From Verrucomicrobiia bacterium (lineage in GTDB: Bacteria > Verrucomicrobiota > Verrucomicrobiia > Limisphaerales > JADLHS01): a stretch of 64,000 bases of DNA. The position numbers and the translations under genes are program-made. Below the pieces are notes generated by a model. That model made no database searches and was not told where the DNA came from. It saw nothing but the letters and a program-made list of their open reading frames with translations. The stretch lies in assembly GCA_011525685.1 (NCBI GenBank), contig WYBW01000070.1, positions 1 to 64,000 on the forward strand, given 5' to 3'. Positions within the stretch are counted from its first letter, which is position 1, and each line of letters starts with the position of its first letter. Below, one piece after another: positions 1 through 8,216 of this stretch.

Positions 1-353
1 CTTACCACGTTGAATCGGCCAAGCGGTTCGTGGAGCAACCGCCGTCGTTGCTTTGACCGTCGCCACGGCCGCTTCTCAAGTGGGCATCCCGCCCGCTCAT
101 CGCCGAGGGAACGCCAGCCTTTTATTTCCCCTGTGCCCGGACAGGCGGGACGCGTTGTTCGACGTGATCAGCGTCAATCATTGCGTTTCAGCGGGTTGCC
201 TGCTTGCGCCTTTGGTGCTGGTCAGTGGTTGAATTAGCCAGCGACACCTCACCCTTGGAGTCATCGGGATATCCCCCGGCCTTGGCGCGGAATATCCGCT
301 TGCGACTGTTTGCGGAACACACTACCAAGAGCACCGCGCGGTCCGCGGGAATA
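1..353. other. Window-edge region; possible end of an upstream gene
   Basis: Mostly without a convincing gene. One plus-strand frame is open from the window edge (bases 3-53) and stops with TGA at 54-56. It reads YHVESAKRFVEQPPSLL, which would suit the last residues of a gene entering from the left, but it is far too short to name. The rest is the leader of the enolase-superfamily gene at 354. I see no clear promoter or RNA structure. Confidence 0.3.
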
Positions 354-1478
354 ATGAGTGTTACCATTGCCAAGATCGAAGCCTTCCTGGTCAGCTATCC
401 GACGGTCGGTTATTTCAAATTCTTTGAAGGACCGAAAGGCCGTCTACTCGGCCGGCCAACGGTGGTGGTGAAGGTAACCACGGACAATGGCGCGGTGGGT
501 TGGGGCCAAAGCGTGCCGTCGCATCGGTGGAGTTATGAAACCCACGAAAGCGTCCTGACCACGATTGAGAATTATCTCGCGCCGGAACTGATGGGGCGCG
601 ACCCGTTCGACGAGGAGGCGATCCATGCGGCGATGAACCGGATCATCGCGCCGTCATTTTCGACGGGACAGCCGATTTGCAAAGCTGGTGTGGATCTCGC
701 GTTGTTTGATCTCACGGGCAAACTGCTCAACCAAACTGCGGCGCAACGGTGGCGAAAGAATGGTCGTGCTAACCTCACCCTCAGTTGGACGGTGAACGTG
801 CAGTCGCTGGAGGGGGTGGAAAAGGTCGTGTCCGAGGGCTTGGCACGTGGCTACCGGAATTTCAACGTCAAGGTCGCGCCCGATCCGAATTTCGATCTGG
901 AACTGTGCCGCATCGTGAAGCGGCTCGCGCCGGATGGGTTTCTCTGGGCCGACGCCAATGGCGGTTACGACGAGGCGACTGCGATGGCGGTCGCGCCGAA
1001 ATTGGCCGACCTCGGTGTGCCGGTGCTGGAGCAACCTTTGCCGGCCAATCGGCTCACGGGCTATCAGCGGTTAAAGCGTCAGGGCGCGCTGCCTGTCATC
1101 ATGGACGAAGGCATCGTGTCCTGCGTGGAGCTGGATGAATTCATCAAGCTTGGCCTGTTGGACGGTGTGGCGATGAAGCCAGGTCGTTGCGGCGGGATCA
1201 CGGAGGCGCGCCGGCAGATCGAGATGCTGCAGAACGCCGGGCTGATGTTTCTGGGTAGCGGCCTGAGCGACCCGGATATTTCGCTGGCGGCGTCGCTGGT
1301 GTTGTATGGCGCGTACGATTTGAAATATCCGGCGGCGTTGAACGGGCCGCAGTTTCTCCAAGGGAGCATTTTGAAGTCGCCCATCCGAGTGGTGAATGGC
1401 GAGGTCGCGGTGCCGCGCGGTATCGGCCTCGGCGTGGAGGTGGACGAAGCGAAAGTGAGGGAGGGACGGCAGGATTGA
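354..1478 (+). CDS. Mandelate racemase/muconate lactonizing enzyme family protein (enolase superfamily)
   Basis: A 374-residue protein with the length and layout of the family: an N-terminal capping domain to about residue 125, then the TIM barrel. Visible catalytic features are a lysine at 173 (first catalytic strand, reading NVKVAP, so the usual KxK is only half present), metal ligands Asp200 (WADANGG), Glu226 (LEQPLP) and Asp251 (IMDEG), and Lys275 (MKPGRCGG) as the second base typical of the MLE/dipeptide-epimerase side. The family abstracts a proton alpha to a carboxylate; the substrate cannot be read here. The open frame extends upstream to 204, but those 50 residues are Ser/Arg-rich and unlike the family, so ATG 354 was chosen. 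A TrpB2-like gene follows in the same direction 173 bp later. Confidence 0.85.
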   Translation: MSVTIAKIEAFLVSYPTVGYFKFFEGPKGRLLGRPTVVVKVTTDNGAVGWGQSVPSHRWSYETHESVLTTIENYLAPELMGRDPFDEEAIHAAMNRIIAPSFSTGQPICKAGVDLALFDLTGKLLNQTAAQRWRKNGRANLTLSWTVNVQSLEGVEKVVSEGLARGYRNFNVKVAPDPNFDLELCRIVKRLAPDGFLWADANGGYDEATAMAVAPKLADLGVPVLEQPLPANRLTGYQRLKRQGALPVIMDEGIVSCVELDEFIKLGLLDGVAMKPGRCGGITEARRQIEMLQNAGLMFLGSGLSDPDISLAASLVLYGAYDLKYPAALNGPQFLQGSILKSPIRVVNGEVAVPRGIGLGVEVDEAKVREGRQD

Positions 1479-1651
1479 CGGCCGCAGGAGACCAAATGGC
1501 CGCGCCTGACCGCTTTGTCAAAGTTGCCTGACAAGCCTGCTTGATCCAATTCCCGCAGCCAATGCTCCATTCTACTTTCCGCCGGCTCTTTTCATGACTC
1601 AAGTCAAGGCCCGGTTCGGCCCGCCCCGGTTCAATTCAAACGTTTCAAACC

Positions 1652-2953
1652 ATGCAAACTCGATTCGATCTGACGCAGGCGGACATCCCGCGGCAATGGT
1701 ACAACCTGCTGGCTGATTTTCCCGAGCCGCTGCCACCACCGTTGCATCCGGGGACCAAGCAGCCCATTCCGCCGGAGGCTCTGCTGGCGATTTTTCCGGA
1801 GAACCTGGTGCAGCAGGAGATGTGTCCGCATCGGCACGTCGAGATTCCCGAAGAAGTCCGGGAGATTTACGCGCTCTGGCGGCCCACGCCGTTGTTGCGG
1901 GCGGTCCGCTTTGAGAAAGCGCTGCAAACGCCGGCGCACATTTACTACAAGTACGAAGGGGCGAGTCCCGCCGGCAGTCACAAGGTCAACACCTCGGTTG
2001 CCCAGGCCTATTACAACAAGGTGGCCGGCACGAAACGGCTGGCCACGGAAACCGGTGCGGGGCAATGGGGCGCGTCGCTGGCGCTGGCCTGCAAACTCTT
2101 TGGCCTGGAGTGCAACGTCTATATGGTCAAGGTGAGCTACCAGCAGAAGCCCTACCGGCGGATGTTGATGCACACCTGGGGCGCAACGGTGCATCCCAGC
2201 CCGAGCGACCAGACCGACTATGGCCGCAAGCTTATGGCCGAGGATCCGCATTGCCAGGGCAGCCTGGGCATCGCCATCAGCGAAGCGATCGAGGATACGG
2301 TCAAGCATCCGGACACGAAGTATTCCCTGGGCAGCGTGCTGAATCACGTCTGCCTTCACCAGACGGTGATCGGGTTGGAGACGCTGCGCCAGATGGAAAT
2401 GGCTGGCGAGGAACCGGACGCCATCATCGGCTGCTGCGGCGGCGGGAGCAACTTTGCCGGGCTGGCGTTTCCGTTCCTCCAGAAGAAGATCACCGAGAAA
2501 AAGGGTTATCGCATCGTCGGCGTCGAACCTTCGGCCTGTCCCACGTTGACCCAGGGCGATTTGCGCTATGACTTCGGCGACACGGCGGAAATGACGCCGC
2601 TGCTGATGATGTACACTTTGGGCCACAAGTTCATGCCGCCATCCATTCATGCGGGCGGCCTTCGTTATCACGGCATGTCGCCAATGGTCAGTCACGCGCT
2701 GAAGCTTGGTCTCATCGAGGCGGAGGCGTATCACCAGACCAAAGTGTTCGAGCAGGCGACGCTGTTTGCGCGCAGCGAAGGCATCGTGCCGGCGCCGGAA
2801 TCGGCCCATGCCATCGCGGCCGTGGCGGAGGAGGCCGTCAAAGCCCGTGAGGCGGGCCGCAAACGGGTGATCTTGTTCAACCTCTCGGGTCACGGATTGC
2901 TCGACCTGAGCGCCTACGAGACTTACCTGAGCGGCAAATTGCAGGATGTTTGA
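1652..2953 (+). CDS. trpB: Tryptophan synthase beta chain, TrpB2 type
   Basis: A 433-residue fold-type II PLP enzyme. The extended N-terminus with RPTPL near residues 77-81 and the length fit TrpB2 rather than the shorter TrpB1. The PLP lysine is Lys111 in GSHKVN, and the phosphate-binding glycine loop CCGGGSN follows near residue 262. The reaction is indole plus serine to tryptophan. TrpB2 enzymes often lack the partner alpha chain beside them, and no trpA or other trp gene is present here, so it may act as a salvage or serine-deaminating enzyme. It lies 24 bp upstream of the outer-membrane MetA-like gene and may be co-transcribed with it. Confidence 0.9.
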   Translation: MQTRFDLTQADIPRQWYNLLADFPEPLPPPLHPGTKQPIPPEALLAIFPENLVQQEMCPHRHVEIPEEVREIYALWRPTPLLRAVRFEKALQTPAHIYYKYEGASPAGSHKVNTSVAQAYYNKVAGTKRLATETGAGQWGASLALACKLFGLECNVYMVKVSYQQKPYRRMLMHTWGATVHPSPSDQTDYGRKLMAEDPHCQGSLGIAISEAIEDTVKHPDTKYSLGSVLNHVCLHQTVIGLETLRQMEMAGEEPDAIIGCCGGGSNFAGLAFPFLQKKITEKKGYRIVGVEPSACPTLTQGDLRYDFGDTAEMTPLLMMYTLGHKFMPPSIHAGGLRYHGMSPMVSHALKLGLIEAEAYHQTKVFEQATLFARSEGIVPAPESAHAIAAVAEEAVKAREAGRKRVILFNLSGHGLLDLSAYETYLSGKLQDV

Positions 2954-2977
2954 AGCAACCCTCAACCCCGAACTCTC

Positions 2978-3880
2978 ATGTTGAAACTCAAGCTCGCTTC
3001 GTTGTTGTTCGTCGCGGCGCTCCTCGTGTTGGCGCCCCGAGTTCAAGCCCAACCCTCAGCCCACTACGTTCCCGGTGTGGAAGGCATCAAGGGCGCGACC
3101 CTGCCCCCGCCGGGCGTTTATCTGCGCGACTACAATGTGTTCTACTGGGCAAACCAAGTGAACGACGACCGGGGCAAGGAAATCAAACCGGCGGACCCGG
3201 AGGTGTTCATCTACGCGAATGTCCCGCGTCTGGTCTGGATCACCGAGGTCCAAGTGCTGGGCGGATTCCTTGGGGTGGATGCCTTGTTGCCGCTGCAATA
3301 CACCAGCGTGGAGGCCAACACCCCGGGCGGCCCCTTCGACGACTCGACCTTCGGCATCGGCGATTTGTTTGCCGAGGGAACGATCTCCTGGCACCTGACG
3401 CAGTTTGACTTTTCGGTTGGCGCCGGCGTGTGGATGCCGACGGGCGACTCGGCCGACCCGCCCACCACCCGGGCTGGGTTGGGTTATTGGACGCCCATGC
3501 TGACCGCCGGTGTCACCTGGCATCTGGATGAGGCAAAGAAGTGGTCGCTTTCGGCCTTGAGCCGTTACGAATTCAACACCGAGCATCGTGATACGGACAT
3601 CACGCCCGGCCAGGCCTACACCTTGGAATGGGGGGCCAGTTATGCGTTGCGTCCGACGATTGATCTCGGGGTGGCGGGTTATTATCAGCGCCAGACCACT
3701 TCTGACAGCGGCAGCGGCTCCAGTTCGGACAAGGACTGGGTGTGGGGCGTTGGCCCGGAGATCAACATGATTTGTCCGAAGCTGGGTTTGATCACCTCAA
3801 TACGTTACGTGCGCGAAATCGAGGCAGAAAACCGCTTGCAGGGCAACACCGTCACGGTGACGTTGACGCGACGGTTTTGA
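2978..3880 (+). CDS. Outer-membrane MetA-pathway (phenol degradation)-like transporter
   Basis: A 300-residue exported protein. An N-terminal signal peptide (hydrophobic LLFVAALLVLA, cleavage near VQA-QP) precedes repeated amphipathic beta strands with alternating aromatic residues, and the chain ends in a terminal Arg-Phe as outer-membrane barrels commonly do. The pattern resembles the Phenol_MetA_deg family of putative porin-like transporters for hydrophobic compounds; the solute is unknown. The last 217 bp are repeated at 16756-16972 with about 95 percent identity and mainly synonymous differences. This copy is complete. A hairpin follows at 3934-3960. Confidence 0.7.
   Translation: MLKLKLASLLFVAALLVLAPRVQAQPSAHYVPGVEGIKGATLPPPGVYLRDYNVFYWANQVNDDRGKEIKPADPEVFIYANVPRLVWITEVQVLGGFLGVDALLPLQYTSVEANTPGGPFDDSTFGIGDLFAEGTISWHLTQFDFSVGAGVWMPTGDSADPPTTRAGLGYWTPMLTAGVTWHLDEAKKWSLSALSRYEFNTEHRDTDITPGQAYTLEWGASYALRPTIDLGVAGYYQRQTTSDSGSGSSSDKDWVWGVGPEINMICPKLGLITSIRYVREIEAENRLQGNTVTVTLTRRF
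3664..3880 (+). repeat. Direct repeat, left copy (3' end of MetA-like gene)
   Basis: The last 217 bp of the MetA-like gene up to its stop codon match 16756-16972 in the same orientation with about eleven differences. Similarity begins at TCTCGG and ends exactly at the stop codon. The two copies bracket the 12.9-kb accessory segment. Confidence 0.9.
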
Positions 3881-3933
3881 ACGACTCTGCGCCTGGTGGC
3901 TGTCACGAGAAATAATGCCGCGCTCTTAAGCAC

Positions 3934-3960
3934 ACGGGGGGTTGCGCCAAGCCCCCCCGT
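3934..3960. terminator. GC-rich hairpin between convergent genes
   Basis: ACGGGGGG pairs with CCCCCCGT around an 11-base loop. It sits between the convergent ends of the MetA-like gene and the secreted-protein gene that ends at 3974, where a bidirectional terminator is expected. There is no clear T tract, so the role is inferred from position. Confidence 0.4.
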
Positions 3961-3973
3961 CCGAACGCCGGCT

Positions 3974-4918
3974 TCAATACCGAATCGTGCCGCTGCCGGT
4001 GTAGCTGTAGTCTGCGTGGAAGACCGGGAACTCGCCTTCCCACTCCACCGTCAGATTTTCTGTCATGTCCCCCACGGCGGCTTCGAACCGGTCCGTGCCA
4101 CCGGCGAAATGAACAACGCAGGTCGCTCCCCCTCCACCCACCAAGTCCGCCGTGCCGGTCACCACCCAGAACACTTCATCCTTGCTGGCTGTGGTCAGTC
4201 GCCCATAGCCACTGATGCGGCCCGTCGCCATGTCCAGGAGTCCGATCCCGGTATTCGCGGAACGCCCGAAGTGCGTTCCCACCCCGACATCGCTGAGGAG
4301 GTTGAACGTCCCCATCGCTCCTGGCGTACCTGAGGGTAGAAGGATTCCCGGGTGAATCACGAATTCCTCGGTACGCGAAGCCCGCCACTTCATCGGGCGA
4401 TCGCCCGGCTTGCCTTTCGCCTCGATGATATAGCCAGTCCCCATGAGGGGTTCGCCGGCAGGCGCGTCGGTCGCGGTGAAATCCCAGCGCGCTTCGAGGC
4501 CCGCGTAACCGCCTCGTCCGACGCCCACCGCGGTCACGCTCGTGATGAAGTGCCCATCCTGAAGGGTGAGTGATCCTTGCCAATACGCTTCCCAGGACCC
4601 GCCCATATTCTCGATCTGGAAGGTTCCCCACATCGCACCGGTCCCGGTCGCCACGTCCTGGATGACGGAAACCCCGATGCGGGCGTTCCCGGAAACCCGT
4701 GGATCGGTGGCTGTTTCTACCGCGCTCATGATATTGCCCAGGATGAAAACGCTTTCACCATCGGTAAGCGTGGTTCCCTGCTCGACCATGCCAGTGATGG
4801 TTTCAACCGTGGTGAACGGGGTCTTCTTGGCTGCTGCCCCGGCGGTCAGTGAGGCCGCCAAGACCATTATGGAGATGTAGCCGAGGGCCGCAGCCCGCGG
4901 AGTTGTTACTATTTTCAT
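3974..4918 (-). CDS. Secreted protein of unknown function, paralog A of a sigma-linked family
   Basis: A 314-residue protein with a signal peptide (MKIVTTPRAAALGYISIMVL, cleavage near AGA-AAKK). I do not recognise the fold. It is clearly paralogous to the product of 11518-12462. Both start MKxVTT and share EAKGxPGxRPxK, GRSxNxGIxLxDxxTGxIxGxG, HFxGGTxRFxAxVG and the C-terminal GTIRY. The mature part is rich in glycine and beta-type sequence, suggesting an extracellular beta-sandwich or barrel. An AAAGGC ribosome-binding-like leader precedes ATG 4918 and is conserved in genes 11242 and 12462. Upstream at 5024-5050 lies the shared GTAAC-N16-CGTTG element, so expression probably depends on the ECF sigma factor at 15952-16704. 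Confidence 0.75.
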   Translation of the reverse strand: MKIVTTPRAAALGYISIMVLAASLTAGAAAKKTPFTTVETITGMVEQGTTLTDGESVFILGNIMSAVETATDPRVSGNARIGVSVIQDVATGTGAMWGTFQIENMGGSWEAYWQGSLTLQDGHFITSVTAVGVGRGGYAGLEARWDFTATDAPAGEPLMGTGYIIEAKGKPGDRPMKWRASRTEEFVIHPGILLPSGTPGAMGTFNLLSDVGVGTHFGRSANTGIGLLDMATGRISGYGRLTTASKDEVFWVVTGTADLVGGGGATCVVHFAGGTDRFEAAVGDMTENLTVEWEGEFPVFHADYSYTGSGTIRY

Positions 4919-5023
4919 GCTGTCTTGCCTTTCATTGGTTCGTTTTGTGGCCGGTCGGGCGCGTCCGACGATGCCTTACCCGAGGCGACGGAGCGGGACA
5001 GGCAGGACCGAACCCACCCGTTA

Positions 5024-5050
5024 CAACGGGAAAACTTGCGAAGGGTTACA
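5024..5050 (-). promoter_or_regulatory. Putative ECF-sigma promoter A
   Basis: On the minus strand TGTAAC (5045-5050) is followed after 16 bases by CGTTG (5024-5028), with TTTTCC directly before CGTTG. The same boxes with identical 16-base spacing occur at 11388-11414, 12610-12636 and 15915-15941. It lies about 105 bp upstream of the gene starting at 4918, giving a leader of roughly 100 nt. Confidence 0.7.
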
Positions 5051-5134
5051 TGGCTGCGACGGTATCTCTTCGGGCTTCGGCAGTGACTGGCGGAGTTGAC
5101 CCGAGGCAGCCCTCTCCTCGTGACGCTGGCGGAA

Positions 5135-5173
5135 GATGAGCGCGCGGTCCCGCTTTGGGACCAGGCGCTCATC
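5135..5173. other. Strong inverted repeat (hairpin)
   Basis: GATGAGCGC pairs perfectly with GCGCTCATC, and inside it GGTCCC pairs with GGGACC around a five-base loop, with a two-base mismatch between the stems. It lies downstream of the small gene pair (5830 to 5372, minus strand) and upstream of promoter A. It could end transcription of the pair, but no T tract follows. The rest of the 4919-5371 gap shows no supportable gene. Confidence 0.45.
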
Positions 5174-5371
5174 CGCCAGCAACTGGCGACCCTGAATCTC
5201 GATGGGTCTTCCCCGAAGCCAGGGCGACCCAAGCCGACCGACTCCCGCAGGTGCCAGTAGGTGATCGTGCCGCTGCCTTCAATGTTCGCACGTGTAGAGC
5301 AGCGGGCCGTCCCACATCGCCTTGGTTATCCACGATTGCGCGCCTCAATCCCTTGCGAGGGTCACTCTGCT

Positions 5372-5617
5372 TCAGACAACCTCGTCGCCGGTCGGAGCTT
5401 GACCGGGCAAGAGGAACGTTTTGACCAACTCGCCTTCCCCGCAGACGGTCAATTCAGGAAACCGCTTGAACCACCTCCGGTTTGGAACTTCGGGGTGAGT
5501 GTCCATCCACCGCACCATAAGCCGGAGCTGTTGGGCCGAAATACTACGCTGCTGAACGCGGTCCAGCCAATGCGCGTAGAGCCGCCGCGGCAGGTTCTGG
5601 CGGCGAATCTTGGGCAC
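5372..5617 (-). CDS. Small protein of unknown function, second gene of a two-gene unit
   Basis: An 81-residue basic protein starting MPKIRRQNLPRRLYAHWLDR and containing the compact motifs MVRWMDTHPEVP and CGEGELVKTFLLPGQ. It has no signal peptide or membrane segment. It begins three bases after the stop of the upstream gene at 5621-5830, so the two are surely co-translated. Size, charge and coupling resemble toxin-antitoxin modules, and pairs like this seem familiar from PVC genomes, but I cannot assign a known toxin family and see no nuclease motif. Function is left open. Confidence 0.6.
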   Translation of the reverse strand: MPKIRRQNLPRRLYAHWLDRVQQRSISAQQLRLMVRWMDTHPEVPNRRWFKRFPELTVCGEGELVKTFLLPGQAPTGDEVV

Positions 5618-5620
5618 AAA

Positions 5621-5830
5621 TCACTCGCCGTAAAATCCGCCCGTCATCGCGGACCTCAATCGAATGATCTCTGCCGGGTCACTGGAGTTTTCGAGGCGCT
5701 CGGCCAAGTCGCCGAGTTCATCCGCGCTGAGTTGCCGGCGGCGGGCCAACTCGAAGGCGTGCTGAATCACCTTGGTCTGCTCGTCCGGCGCCAGGCCATC
5801 CATTGCCTCAATCACTTTCGCCGCTGTCAT
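5621..5830 (-). CDS. Small helical protein of unknown function, first gene of a two-gene unit
   Basis: A 69-residue protein starting MTAAKVIEAMDGLAPDEQTK, with a Glu/Arg-rich helical middle (HAFELARRRQLSADELGDLA) and the ending AMTGGFYGE. The open frame continues upstream to 6094, but those residues are unlike the rest and ATG 5830 gives a compact protein. The acidic, helical, short character would suit the antitoxin half of an addiction module with the basic 81-residue partner behind it; this is inference only. It lies inside the accessory segment between the repeated MetA-like ends, where addiction modules are common. Confidence 0.55.
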   Translation of the reverse strand: MTAAKVIEAMDGLAPDEQTKVIQHAFELARRRQLSADELGDLAERLENSSDPAEIIRLRSAMTGGFYGE

Positions 5831-6000
5831 GCGTTCACATTTAGGCTCAGATTCACGGCTTGCCAAGCCAAAGCGCGAGGTCCGCCCTGAGCGCTTTTGT
5901 CCACCCGCCGTGGCCCAGTTGGCCTGCCAGACCTTCAGATCGGTCGAAGTCTCCACTGTCACAGCCTGCCCGGCGAGCGGCCTCGGTTCTACGAAAGCAG

Positions 6001-6747
6001 TTATGGTTTGGGATGAGCGAACAGCCAGTCGATGACGAGCGGCGAAAACTCCGCCGAGAGTGTCGGAATGTGGCCGCCACCATTGATCGTCCACAGTTCA
6101 ACGGCGCCGCCAGGCGGGCAGTTGGCGTAGCGTGTGACGGCCGTGTCAAGCCCCGGCCGATCGGTAGTAAGGTCCAGCGTGGGCACCGGGTCGGTCACCG
6201 GGCCGCTGGCGCCGTTGTGGCCGGCCCAGAGTTGGATCGTTTGGAGTGCACCGGGAAATTGAGGCGTATTCGCCCGAATGAGACCACCAAACATGCCGAT
6301 GATATCGGCGCCACCAGAGTAAGACAACTCGTCCGCGGTGCCGCAGATGTGGAGGATATTGACGGGTTGAACAGGTTGGCAACGGGAGGGATCCAGGAAG
6401 GTCATCCCGGCGAAGCTCGCGATACCGGCGATGAGCTCGGCCGACTGACACGCCATGCGATAGGCCATGAAACCCCCGTTGGAATGGCCTATCAGAAAGA
6501 TTCGCTTGCGGTCCACGGCAAAGCGCTGGGCGATTTGCTCGATCAGGGCCCGGAGGTAGCCGGCATCATCGACGCCAGTGTTCCCAAAATCCCCAACGGC
6601 GTCGGTGGCGTTCCAGAAAGGTTGGCCCCACTGGTCTCTAGTGCAGTGTCTCTGAAGTGTCTTTCGTAATGTGGGGTGAAGATGCCAGGGCCTTCCGGGC
6701 GCGGCGGATCTTTTCAAGAATCGCCTGTCCTTCTGCGCGCCATTCAT
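6001..6747 (-). pseudogene. C-terminal half of Calx-beta/esterase gene, cut off by IS630
   Basis: Host sequence runs from 6001 to 6640; the open frame beyond 6640 lies inside the IS. The fragment encodes the second half of an LpqC/PHB-depolymerase-type alpha/beta hydrolase: WGQPFWNATDA, the nucleophile elbow GHSNGG, the CGTADE region with an acid residue, and GGGHIP carrying the catalytic histidine, ending WLFAHPKP. Removing the IS and one TA joins it in frame to the fragment at 7807-8216 and recreates the junction CHPDGTRDQWGQPF, which is the expected family sequence. No start codon or promoter of its own is evident. Confidence 0.85.
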
Positions 6748-7747
6748 AGCGCTGCGGCTTGAGGTTGCGCTCGTGCAGATAGGCCCAGATGGCCTCGGAC
6801 AGTTCCCCGACGCTGGTAAAGCTGCCGGACAGGACCACGTCCTGACTCAAATCGCGGAAGAAGCGCTCCACCAGATTCAGCCACGATGCGCTCGTGGGCG
6901 TGAAATGGAGATGGAAGCGCGGGCGCTGGGCCAGCCAGCGCAGCACTTTCGGGTGTTTGTGCGTCGCGTAGTTGTCCAGGATCAGATGAATGTCCACCTC
7001 CGGCGGGGCCGCTGTTTCGATCGCCTTGAGAAACTTCAGCCACTCTTGATGGCGATGCCGGGGCGCCCGTTCCGCCAGAATCTTTCCATTGAGATAGTTC
7101 AGCGCGGCAAAGAGTGTCACCGTGCCGTGCCGGTAGTAATCGTGGGTGCGCGTAGCGATGTGCCCTTGGCCCAATGGCAGGCCTGGTTGCGTGCGTTCCA
7201 GCGCCTGGCATTGGCTCTTTTCATCGCAGCAGAGCACCAGTGCTCGCGTCGGCGGATCCAGATACAGCCCGACAATGTCCCAGAACTTCACTTCAAACTG
7301 CGGGTCGTTGGACAGCTTGAAGGTGCGCGTGCGGTGCGGTTTCAGATCGTTGGCGGCCCACAACCGCTGCACGGCCGAGCGGGACAACCCGCTGTGCCGG
7401 GCCATGCTTCGACAACTCCAGCGGGCTCGGCCTTTGGGCGGTCGCACGACTTCGCTCAATACGGTTTGCACCTTGTGCGCAGGCAGGGTTTGCGGGCGGC
7501 CGGGCCGGGGCGCTTCTTGCAGTCCGGCCAAGCCCAAATCCAGCACCCGCTGCCGCCATTGGCCGACTGTCACGTGACTGGTCTGGACTTCCGCCGCGAT
7601 TTGTTGGTTGTCTTTGCCCTCGGCGGCCAGCAGGGCAATCCGGGCACGGCGCACAATCTTCTGCGGCGTGTTGGGAGCTTTGACCAGGCGTTGAAGTTCA
7701 GTCCGCTGTTCGGCGGACAGGTGCAGCGGCAGTTTCGGGCGAGCCAT
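6638..7747 (-). CDS. IS630 family transposase
   Basis: A 369-residue DDE transposase. Residues 1-120 form helix-turn-helix/winged-helix DNA-binding domains (QQIAAEVQTSHVTVGQWRQR). The catalytic acids are visible in CCDEKSQ, LILDNYATH and WLNLVERFF, in the family order Asp-Asp-Glu. The start MARPKLPLHLS at 7747 was preferred; a start at 7771 adds eight residues. The stop codon TAG lies outside the element: T and A come from the duplicated target and G from the interrupted host gene. The gene is intact and could be active. Confidence 0.93.
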   Translation of the reverse strand: MARPKLPLHLSAEQRTELQRLVKAPNTPQKIVRRARIALLAAEGKDNQQIAAEVQTSHVTVGQWRQRVLDLGLAGLQEAPRPGRPQTLPAHKVQTVLSEVVRPPKGRARWSCRSMARHSGLSRSAVQRLWAANDLKPHRTRTFKLSNDPQFEVKFWDIVGLYLDPPTRALVLCCDEKSQCQALERTQPGLPLGQGHIATRTHDYYRHGTVTLFAALNYLNGKILAERAPRHRHQEWLKFLKAIETAAPPEVDIHLILDNYATHKHPKVLRWLAQRPRFHLHFTPTSASWLNLVERFFRDLSQDVVLSGSFTSVGELSEAIWAYLHERNLKPQRYEWRAEGQAILEKIRRARKALASSPHITKDTSETLH

Positions 7748-7804
7748 GCCGGGAGCTTGGCATTGCCTCATTCACTTAGTAAAGTCTTTTATGAGACACT
7801 GCAC
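6641..7804 (-). mobile_element. IS630-family insertion sequence, 1164 bp
   Basis: The ends are imperfect inverted repeats beginning GTGCAGTGTCTC on each side, with further partial match inward. The element is flanked by a duplicated TA (6639-6640 and 7805-7806), the target duplication of IS630/Tc1/mariner elements. It carries one transposase gene that fills almost the whole length. It interrupts a Calx-beta/esterase gene, whose frame is restored exactly when the element and one TA are removed, so the insertion looks recent. Confidence 0.93.
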
Positions 7805-8216
7805 TAGTCCCGTCCGGGTGGCAGTAGAGGAAGCCGCGACTTTCCGCCAAGGGTTGGAGGTGCATGAAGTTGTTTTCTATCCAAGTCCCGTCGAGAGAAT
7901 ACCCGTGAAGCGCGATCACCAAAGGTATGGGTGTTTTCCCGTCGTAGCTCGAAGGCACGTAGAGGTTGACGGGCCGAGGGCTTGTCACCCGATAGAACGA
8001 TGCCGGAATCGGAGGTTGGACGTTCCAAGGGCTCGTGGGGGCCGCCAACGTCTGCCAAGGTCCCGTCACGCGGTCGGCTCTTTGCACTTGTCCGCCTCCG
8101 GTCCAAGTCACGACACTTACGCCGTGATCGCGCCGGATGGCCAGCTTGGAATCGAACGGCGGGGCCACCGTGCAATAGTTCTTCTGGATGGTCACGGTGG
8201 TGGTGGCGGTCCCCAA
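7776..8216 (-). pseudogene. Middle piece of Calx-beta/esterase gene (end of Calx-beta, linker, start of hydrolase)
   Basis: Host sequence ends at 7806; the last residues of the open frame are read into the IS. The piece begins with the tail of a Calx-beta domain (GTATTTVTI), then a linker of the type common in verrucomicrobial secreted proteins (VTWTGGGQVQRADRVTGPWQ), then the N-terminal half of the hydrolase (VNLYVPSSYDG, PLVIALHGYS, GFLYCHPDGT). It is separated from the Calx-beta part upstream by a one-base frameshift in a run of seven G at 8222-8228 and from the rest of the hydrolase by the IS630 insertion. Confidence 0.85.

Noticed and set aside
1631-3052. A 473-codon minus-strand open frame opposite trpB
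   Set aside because: Low-complexity Arg/Gln/His composition and complete overlap with a conserved gene on the other strand.
5262-5300. Relic of a third copy of the GTIRY protein family (minus strand reads GSGTITY)
   Set aside because: Only a 14-base match with no further homology upstream; it could be chance.
5831-6000. Remnant C-terminal domain (VTVETSTDLKVWQANW) downstream of the esterase fragment
   Set aside because: It resembles a common secreted-protein tail but is out of frame with the esterase stop and too short to prove.
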